Shown here in pieces: positions 8,093-12,353 of a DNA stretch of 12,353 nucleotides. How positions within the stretch are numbered: position 1 is the stretch's first letter; every line of letters begins with the position of its first letter. The stretch lies in the NCBI GenBank assembly GCA_036744635.1, contig DAIOHQ010000144.1, forward strand, positions 1 through 12,353, given 5' to 3'. The stretch is from DAIOHQ01 sp036744635 (GTDB lineage: Bacteria > Planctomycetota > Phycisphaerae > Tepidisphaerales > Tepidisphaeraceae). The notes beneath the pieces were generated by a model. It was not told where the DNA came from and made no database searches. It saw nothing but the letters and a program-made list of their open reading frames with translations. A program made the position numbers and the translations under genes.

Positions 8093-10179
8093 GGCGCGAC
8101 CTCTTTATACTTCATGAACACGTAGGAAAGCACCAGCAGCGACACGCCGAACAGCCCGAGCACCTGCAGGGCATCGGCGAGGCGCACGTTGGGGATGGCC
8201 ACGCCGCGCTCGATTTCCTCGGTGGCGGAGAACTGCGAGATATCCGGCAATACCGGAGTCAGAATCCGCAGGCCCTTGGTCAGGGCATCAATTGAGGTGG
8301 ATAATGTTTTCGCCAGCGCGGGATCCTTGATGCCTACGTCCGTAATGAACATTCGCGATAATCCCGGCCCGGTGGCATCGCCAAGCTGATCGACTCCCCA
8401 ATGTCCCAGCAGAATCACCAGCGTCAGCACCACCGCGATCGGCCAGGACAAAAATGTGCTGCAGAAGACCGAGATGATCACCACCAGGATCGCCATCAGC
8501 CACATGATCAGCAGGCTTTTGAAGAGGTTGAACGCGAAGCTCTGGCTGGCCAGGGCGATGGTGAGCGATTGCGGGCGCAAATTGAGCCAGTGGCCGTTGG
8601 TGCGGCATTGCACGAGGACGTCGAAACTGCCACCGCCCAGCGCCGCGGCCGGGACGGTGAAATAAGCGGTGCGTTTGGATTCGGGCTTCAACTCAATCGG
8701 CTCGGAGATCTTGCCGGTCGCATTGTCGCGGAAGCGCATGACAACGTGGGTGGGATCATCACTGCCGGCGTCCACGTCGGCGCCGCTGCGCTCGATCTGC
8801 GCCCGCAACTCAAAGGGCACTTCGCCCGCTGCATTCTCCGGGCGGACGTGCTCGAAATGGAAAACCGCCACCGGCACGCTGTCGCCGGGATCCATGCTGC
8901 CGCGAAGCTGCTGGGCGTAATTGGCTTCCCGCCCGCGGAAGATCGGCTTGCCCGCCAGCTGAATATTGCCTGGATGGCCGGTGACGCCGATCTGCGCCGG
9001 CAGATCGTCCACGCCGTATTCAACGCCCGGGCCCTGGCCGATGATCTGCAGATAAAAGCGCAGCGGCTTGCTGAAGTCCAGTTGCGAGAGGGCGTCGGCC
9101 GGCAGCACCACCTGCACGATCCCCTCGCCGGACTCTGGCAAGACGATCGGCCGGCCGCTGTTAAAGTGATTCGCGCCGATCATGCTGAAAAACTCGCTGT
9201 TGAGAAAGTCCACGGTGACGGACGGCTTGGGACGCACTTTCTTGGCAACCGGAGAGGTAGCCGGCTGGGTCTGCGGAAGCGTCGGTCCCATCGGGCTGGC
9301 CGGCACTTCCGCCGGCGCCTCGGGCAACGCCTCGGTCTCCTGTGTGGTCAGCGGGCGCTGCTTCCATCTGATGTTCATCAACACCACCAGCCCGGCGCTG
9401 CCCGGCGGCGCACCTTCCATGCCGGGCACGATCGGCGTCAATTCCTCGGGCGTCACCTCAAAGGGCACAAGGATATCCTGCTCGCCATTGCCGACGATCC
9501 AGCGTTCATGCGCGCCCGGCTCGGGCACGCGGGCATAGACGTTCAGATCCGCGGGGAAAACATATTGCTTGGCCGAGAGCAGCCCGGCCTGTTTGTAGTG
9601 TTCCAGCGTCGGGCGCAGCGTCTCCTCCACCCCGCCGGGCGTCGCCAGCCGCTCGGCCACCGCGTTGCGCAGACTCCACGCCCGCAGGTGCAGGTAAGTA
9701 AACGTGAACAAGCCCATGATCAGCAGAATGGCGGCGGAAACGCGGGCGAACCCGATCACCTTCCCCAGCACCAACTCCAACCGGGTGGTGGGCTTGGTGA
9801 CGATGGTGAAGATCACCCGGCTTTCGATTTCCTTGGGAAGATTGGTGCAGGCGAGGATGATCGCGACCACCACCACCAGCAGCCCGGTCGCGAACAGGCA
9901 GAATTTGGTGGTCTGGCGGATGGCATCCTGCTCATCCAGCGGTTTTTGCAGTTGGGATACCAGAATGACGCCGAGGATCGCCAATGGCGTGATCCACAGC
10001 ACCCGCCGCCGCAGCGATTCGGCAAACGACACGCTGGAGATCGCCCAGGCCCGCCGCCAACTGAAGCGCACGAGGTCCTGAATCCCGATCACGAACAGTC
10101 CGATCACCACGATCAGCCCGGCCACGTACCATTCGGCGTGATCGGGAATTGCGGCGGCAATGGGACCGAAGAGTTGCAT
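8089..10179 (-). CDS. ABC-2 type transporter permease with large extracytoplasmic insertion
   Basis: Membrane subunit of an ABC exporter; substrate unknown. In the 696-residue form, hydrophobic segments lie at about 18-34, 60-76, 92-111 and 143-163, then 550-576, 580-595 and 670-690. Between the fourth and fifth is an insertion of nearly 400 residues (about 165-548), including a Pro/Ala-rich linker (about 284-320) and beta-rich stretches, presumably outside the cytoplasm. 'SRVIFTIVTKPTTRLELVLGK' (120-140) fits the cytoplasmic loop after the third segment, usual in ABC-2 permeases ('the R..R..lGK' loop). The frame extends to a TTG at 10191, but the ATG at 10179 looks better. It overlaps the next gene by ATGA. 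The ATPase is encoded upstream at 10948-11841, with the VapBC pair in between. Confidence 0.88.
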   Translation of the reverse strand: MQLFGPIAAAIPDHAEWYVAGLIVVIGLFVIGIQDLVRFSWRRAWAISSVSFAESLRRRVLWITPLAILGVILVSQLQKPLDEQDAIRQTTKFCLFATGLLVVVVAIILACTNLPKEIESRVIFTIVTKPTTRLELVLGKVIGFARVSAAILLIMGLFTFTYLHLRAWSLRNAVAERLATPGGVEETLRPTLEHYKQAGLLSAKQYVFPADLNVYARVPEPGAHERWIVGNGEQDILVPFEVTPEELTPIVPGMEGAPPGSAGLVVLMNIRWKQRPLTTQETEALPEAPAEVPASPMGPTLPQTQPATSPVAKKVRPKPSVTVDFLNSEFFSMIGANHFNSGRPIVLPESGEGIVQVVLPADALSQLDFSKPLRFYLQIIGQGPGVEYGVDDLPAQIGVTGHPGNIQLAGKPIFRGREANYAQQLRGSMDPGDSVPVAVFHFEHVRPENAAGEVPFELRAQIERSGADVDAGSDDPTHVVMRFRDNATGKISEPIELKPESKRTAYFTVPAAALGGGSFDVLVQCRTNGHWLNLRPQSLTIALASQSFAFNLFKSLLIMWLMAILVVIISVFCSTFLSWPIAVVLTLVILLGHWGVDQLGDATGPGLSRMFITDVGIKDPALAKTLSTSIDALTKGLRILTPVLPDISQFSATEEIERGVAIPNVRLADALQVLGLFGVSLLVLSYVFMKYKEVAP

Positions 10180-10241
10180 AAATGAGTCCAAAAGGACGGC
10201 GATACGTTCCTACAGGCGGCACATCATTGCCTGACGCCGCT

Positions 10242-10640
10242 TCAGATCAACCAGTTCTCTACCGTAAGGTCGTGGATTTCTGAAAAATGTTTGTCCGCGG
10301 TCAACACGGTGAGCCTGTGCAGGCGGGCGATCGCTGCAGTCTGTGCATCCACATCAGGAATTGGCCGCCCCAACCGTCGGAGTTCGGCTTTGATTCGACC
10401 GAACTCCTGAGCTGCCAACTCATCGAACTCCCAGAATCTGAAGTCCACCAGTTGACGATTGAGGTCGCCGGTATTCTCGGCGATCCTTCTGCTGTTGAAG
10501 ACCATAGACCAGAGTTCGCCAACACAGGGAAGCGACACACCAAAGCTGGCATCAACCATCGCCGCCATTCGAGCTATCAAACTTGCATTGTTGTTGAGCG
10601 CTGCACTGACATGGTTGGTGTCAAGCAAATAGAATGTCAT
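10242..10640 (-). CDS. VapC-type PIN-domain toxin
   Basis: 132-residue PIN-domain ribonuclease, the predicted toxin of a type II toxin-antitoxin pair. The acidic metal-binding residues are in the expected places: D7 in LLDTNH, E42 in GELW, D98 in 'PDVDAQTAAIA' (D96 is also nearby) and D116 in 'LTADKHF'. VapC toxins usually cut tRNA or rRNA, but the target here is unknown. The ATG overlaps the antitoxin stop by 4 bases (ATGA, 10640-10637), so toxin synthesis is coupled to antitoxin translation. Downstream, 62 bases separate it from the permease ATG, and no clear terminator or promoter was seen there, so read-through into the permease gene is possible. All catalytic acids look intact, so it is probably functional. 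Confidence 0.88.
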   Translation of the reverse strand: MTFYLLDTNHVSAALNNNASLIARMAAMVDASFGVSLPCVGELWSMVFNSRRIAENTGDLNRQLVDFRFWEFDELAAQEFGRIKAELRRLGRPIPDVDAQTAAIARLHRLTVLTADKHFSEIHDLTVENWLI

Positions 10641-10888
10641 AGCTCAGGTTCCGGTTCCGCGAGCTGCGCCTTCAGTTCATCCTGCTTCATCTGCCGCAGG
10701 ATGGCCAACTGCTCCTCCACTTCGTCCTTGCACGACTCCCATATGCCCGCGTGCTTGAGAATCGCCGCGGCGGTGCCGCGCTGCGAACCCGGCTCCATCG
10801 GCTCAACGCTTACAATCGTCCCCTCCTCCAGCGGCGGATCGCCGTCGAGCACCACCACGCCGTGTTTTACCTGTCCGCGATAGGTCAT
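10637..10888 (-). CDS. AbrB-like antitoxin partner of VapC
   Basis: 83-residue antitoxin. Residues 1-30 (MTYRGQVKHGVVVLDGDPPL, then EEGTIVSVEP) have the swapped-hairpin AbrB/MazE-like DNA-binding pattern common in small bacterial antitoxins. The rest, about 40-83, is acidic and helical (KDEVEEQLAILRQMKQDEL) and is likely to wrap and inhibit the PIN toxin. It is the first gene of the pair and overlaps vapC by 4 bases. No Shine-Dalgarno precedes the ATG. A good -10, TACAAT, ends 6 bases before it, which suggests a leaderless mRNA. The ABC ATPase gene ends 59 bases upstream on the same strand. Antitoxin role rests on the partner and gene order more than on motif strength. Confidence 0.8.
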   Translation of the reverse strand: MTYRGQVKHGVVVLDGDPPLEEGTIVSVEPMEPGSQRGTAAAILKHAGIWESCKDEVEEQLAILRQMKQDELKAQLAEPEPEL

Positions 10889-10894
10889 GGTTTC

Positions 10895-10900
10895 ATTGTA
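10895..10900 (-). promoter_or_regulatory. -10 element of the vapBC-like pair
   Basis: The minus strand reads TACAAT (5 of 6 to consensus), followed by GAAACC and the antitoxin ATG. Transcription would begin at or within a base or two of the start codon. No good -35 is seen; the best is TGGAAT at 10924-10919, 18 bases upstream. An activator or an extended contact may compensate. Confidence 0.45.
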
Positions 10901-10947
10901 TCCGCTTTGCCGCCCGGAATTCCACGACTTACGCGGCCGCCTGCCCG

Positions 10948-11841
10948 TTAAATTTTCGCCCCCGGCGTATTTTCCCTTACCACGCGAACGAATAGGTCTT
11001 CCAGGGTGGTGGTGGGGTGGGTGATGGAGGCGTCAGCGCCAAGCTGGGCGATGAAGGCGCGGACCTGCTCGATCTGCTGGGGCGTCAGGCCGCGGGCCTC
11101 CACCTGGGTGATATCCCGAATCTGCAGCACATCCCGCACCGAGGCCGCGCCTTCGGTGCCGCCGGAGAGCTTCTGCATCTTCCCGCGGAAGAGGATGGTG
11201 ATGCGGTCGCAGACATCCTGCACATCGGCCAGCAGGTGGCTGCACAGCAGCACGGTCTTGCCCTGCGCCTTGAGCGACAGGATGAGGTCTTTCATCTCGC
11301 GGGTGCCGATGGGGTCCAGGCCGGTGGTCGGCTCATCCAGCAGGATCAGGTCCGGATCATTGATCAGCGCCTGGGCCAGGCCGATGCGCCTGGCCATTCC
11401 CTTGGAATACTCGCGCAGCTTGCGCTTGCGGCTTTTCTCATCGAGGCCGACGATGTCCAGCAGCTCCGGCACGCGGCGGTTGAGGGTGCGGCGGTCCATG
11501 CCGAAGAGTCGGCCGTAAAAGCGGAGCGTCTCCTCGCCGTTGAGAAAACGGTACAGGTAGGACTCTTCCGGCAGGAAGCCGATTTTCTGTTTCGTGATGT
11601 TGCTGTCGGCGGGGTGGCCGAGCACGGTGGCAGCGCCGCGGGAGGGGAAGATCAATCCCAGCAGCAGCTTGATGGTCGTGCTCTTGCCCGAGCCGTTGGG
11701 CCCCAGCAGGCCGAACACCTCGCCGCGATGGATTGTCAGGTCCAGATTGTCCAGCGCGGTGACTTTGGGCCGGCCCCAGAAGTCCTTGTAGATCTTGGTC
11801 AGGCCTTCGGTGTGGACGGCATGGTCGTTCAGTAAGCTCAT
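10948..11841 (-). CDS. ABC transporter ATP-binding protein (ABC-2 exporter type)
   Basis: ATPase subunit that should drive the permease at 8089-10179. In the 297-residue form: Walker A GPNGSGKST (47-55), Walker B with catalytic Glu in LILLDEPTTGLDP (165-177), signature loop YSKGMARR (145-152), a degenerate LSGGQ, and the switch His H202 in LLCSH. The Q-loop position reads FLPEES (89-94), with Glu where Gln is usual; a 'LPEE' Q-loop occurs in NatA/YhaQ-like exporter ATPases. The C-terminal tail (about 230-297) is regulatory-like and ends in 'TLEDLFVRVVRE', typical of exporter ATPases. The frame reaches ATG 11898, but the 19 extra residues look non-coding and homology begins around 'TEGLTKIYKDFWG', so ATG 11841 is preferred. 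Neither has a good Shine-Dalgarno. Confidence 0.92.
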   Translation of the reverse strand: MSLLNDHAVHTEGLTKIYKDFWGRPKVTALDNLDLTIHRGEVFGLLGPNGSGKSTTIKLLLGLIFPSRGAATVLGHPADSNITKQKIGFLPEESYLYRFLNGEETLRFYGRLFGMDRRTLNRRVPELLDIVGLDEKSRKRKLREYSKGMARRIGLAQALINDPDLILLDEPTTGLDPIGTREMKDLILSLKAQGKTVLLCSHLLADVQDVCDRITILFRGKMQKLSGGTEGAASVRDVLQIRDITQVEARGLTPQQIEQVRAFIAQLGADASITHPTTTLEDLFVRVVRENTPGAKI

Positions 11842-11967
11842 GATCGTTTGTGCATCCGCGAGGGGACGGGGGATCAGAGGGGCGAAAACCGTCGTCATTC
11901 TGCGAAGGCGGCAGGCGCTGCGCCGTTATCCATACGCAATCGGCCGGCAGACTGCAAAAACCCGCGC

Positions 11968-12147
11968 CTAGCGCACCATCTTCGGCTTGAGGGGCTTGCG
12001 CTTGCTGCGGCGGCGCTTCTCGCTGGGCTTCTCGTAATAAGCCACCCGCTTGATGTCCTTGGTGAGACCTTCCTTCTCACACATCTTCTTAAACCGCCGC
12101 AACATCTGCTCCGCGGTCTCGTTGCCGCGGGCTTTCACCTTGATCAT
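11968..12147 (-). CDS. rpsU: Small-subunit ribosomal protein bS21
   Basis: 59-residue ribosomal protein of the 30S subunit, placed near the platform and the anti-Shine-Dalgarno end of 16S rRNA, where it aids initiation on mRNA. It starts MIKVKARGNETAEQMLRR, has the family core 'RFKKMCEKEGLTKDIKRVAYYEKPSEKRRR' and ends in a Lys/Arg-rich tail, all characteristic of S21. The frame extends to 12228, but ATG 12147 is clearly the start: AAAGGA lies 7 bases before it and homology begins there. A promoter is at 12246-12273. After the TAG stop a GCGC-TAG-GCGC mini-stem (11974-11964), then GGG and TTTTT (11960-11956), may weakly terminate, but the stem is only 4 bp. Confidence 0.96.
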   Translation of the reverse strand: MIKVKARGNETAEQMLRRFKKMCEKEGLTKDIKRVAYYEKPSEKRRRSKRKPLKPKMVR

Positions 12148-12245
12148 GCGCTGTCCTTTCGATGGTCCATCTGTCTGATTGCGGGCATGGACCGCGGCAA
12201 TCAGCCCACGCCGATACCACCTGCCCAATCTCCCGGGAAGGCTTT

Positions 12246-12273
12246 AGTGTACCGGACCCAGGAAATTGTTCAA
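12246..12273 (-). promoter_or_regulatory. Candidate promoter of rpsU
   Basis: On the minus strand, -35 TTGAAC (12273-12268, first four bases match), a 16-base spacer and -10 TACACT (12251-12246, 4 of 6). Transcription would begin near 12239, giving a leader of about 90 bases before ATG 12147. The -10 and spacing equal those of the toxin-antitoxin promoter at 2440-2467. The bases beyond (12274-12353) hold no gene I can support. Confidence 0.5.
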
Positions 12274-12353
12274 GCGCCCGCGGAATCAGGCGCATCGGGC
12301 GGGTGTAGCGCTCATTTTTGGCGATGCCACTCCCGGTCCCCTCGCCCACGTAC

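Noticed and set aside
8401..10185. Long plus-strand open frame (594 codons) antisense to the permease
   Set aside because: The product is rich in His, Gln, Arg and Asp with no recognisable motif or membrane segment, while the minus-strand frame shows a coherent ABC-2 permease with ATGA coupling. It is a composition shadow.
11017..11835. 272-codon plus-strand frame over the ABC ATPase
   Set aside because: The minus-strand frame has Walker A, Walker B, signature and switch His in order. The antisense frame has no motif.
11842..11967. Possible promoter for the ABC ATPase in the gap after rpsU
   Set aside because: The best match (TTGCAG, 17 bases, TATGGA) fits poorly in both boxes. Read-through from rpsU is equally possible, so no promoter is called. 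Nothing else was recognised in the gap.
12274..12353. Possible gene at the right edge
   Set aside because: Frames are open on both strands, but the stretch is only 80 bases, lies upstream of the rpsU promoter, and shows no recognisable protein motif.

Overview
The window is GC-rich, tightly packed bacterial chromosome. No 16S or other marker gene is present, so the taxonomy is inference. The best guess is Planctomycetota, perhaps Phycisphaerae or a relative. Pointers are a PKD plus right-handed beta-helix surface protein, a small CPxCGYxL zinc-ribbon membrane protein, an ABC-2 permease with a very large extracytoplasmic insertion, and an AbrB-like 'MTYRGxVKxGVVVLDG' antitoxin. No rRNA, tRNA, CRISPR array or insertion sequence was seen.

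Layout: (a) 2-1804, plus strand: 3' part of a large PKD/beta-helix protein, cut by the left edge. (b) 1868-2299, minus: rsfS, whose best-placed Shine-Dalgarno points to an unusual ATC start. (c) 2440-3102, plus: a HigBA-type toxin-antitoxin operon (RelE/Gp49-like toxin, then XRE antitoxin) with a strong promoter almost touching the toxin start. (d) 3124-6124, minus: hppA, a membrane H+-pumping pyrophosphatase of the K+-independent type, followed 4 bases later by a small zinc-ribbon membrane protein. (e) 6125-6487: a non-coding gap with two candidate hppA promoters and a pair of identical 24-base palindromes in inverted orientation. (f) 6488-11841, minus: an ABC exporter cluster (ATPase, then permease, then a translationally coupled membrane-anchored protein of unknown function). 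A VapBC-type toxin-antitoxin pair lies between the ATPase and permease genes. (g) 11968-12147, minus: rpsU (ribosomal protein bS21) with its own promoter.

How the genes relate: rsfS and rpsU are translation genes, and hppA is an energy-coupling ion pump. The ATPase, permease and unknown protein probably form one membrane complex. The two toxin-antitoxin modules are unrelated families, but both have a -10 element so close to the first start codon that leaderless or near-leaderless mRNAs are likely. Several minus-strand genes carry long open frames on the opposite strand. I judge these to be composition shadows, not genes.

The points most worth a second look are the ATC start of rsfS, the toxin-antitoxin pair inside the ABC operon, the leaderless layout of both toxin-antitoxin operons, the inverted palindrome pair, and the coupled unknown gene of the ABC system.
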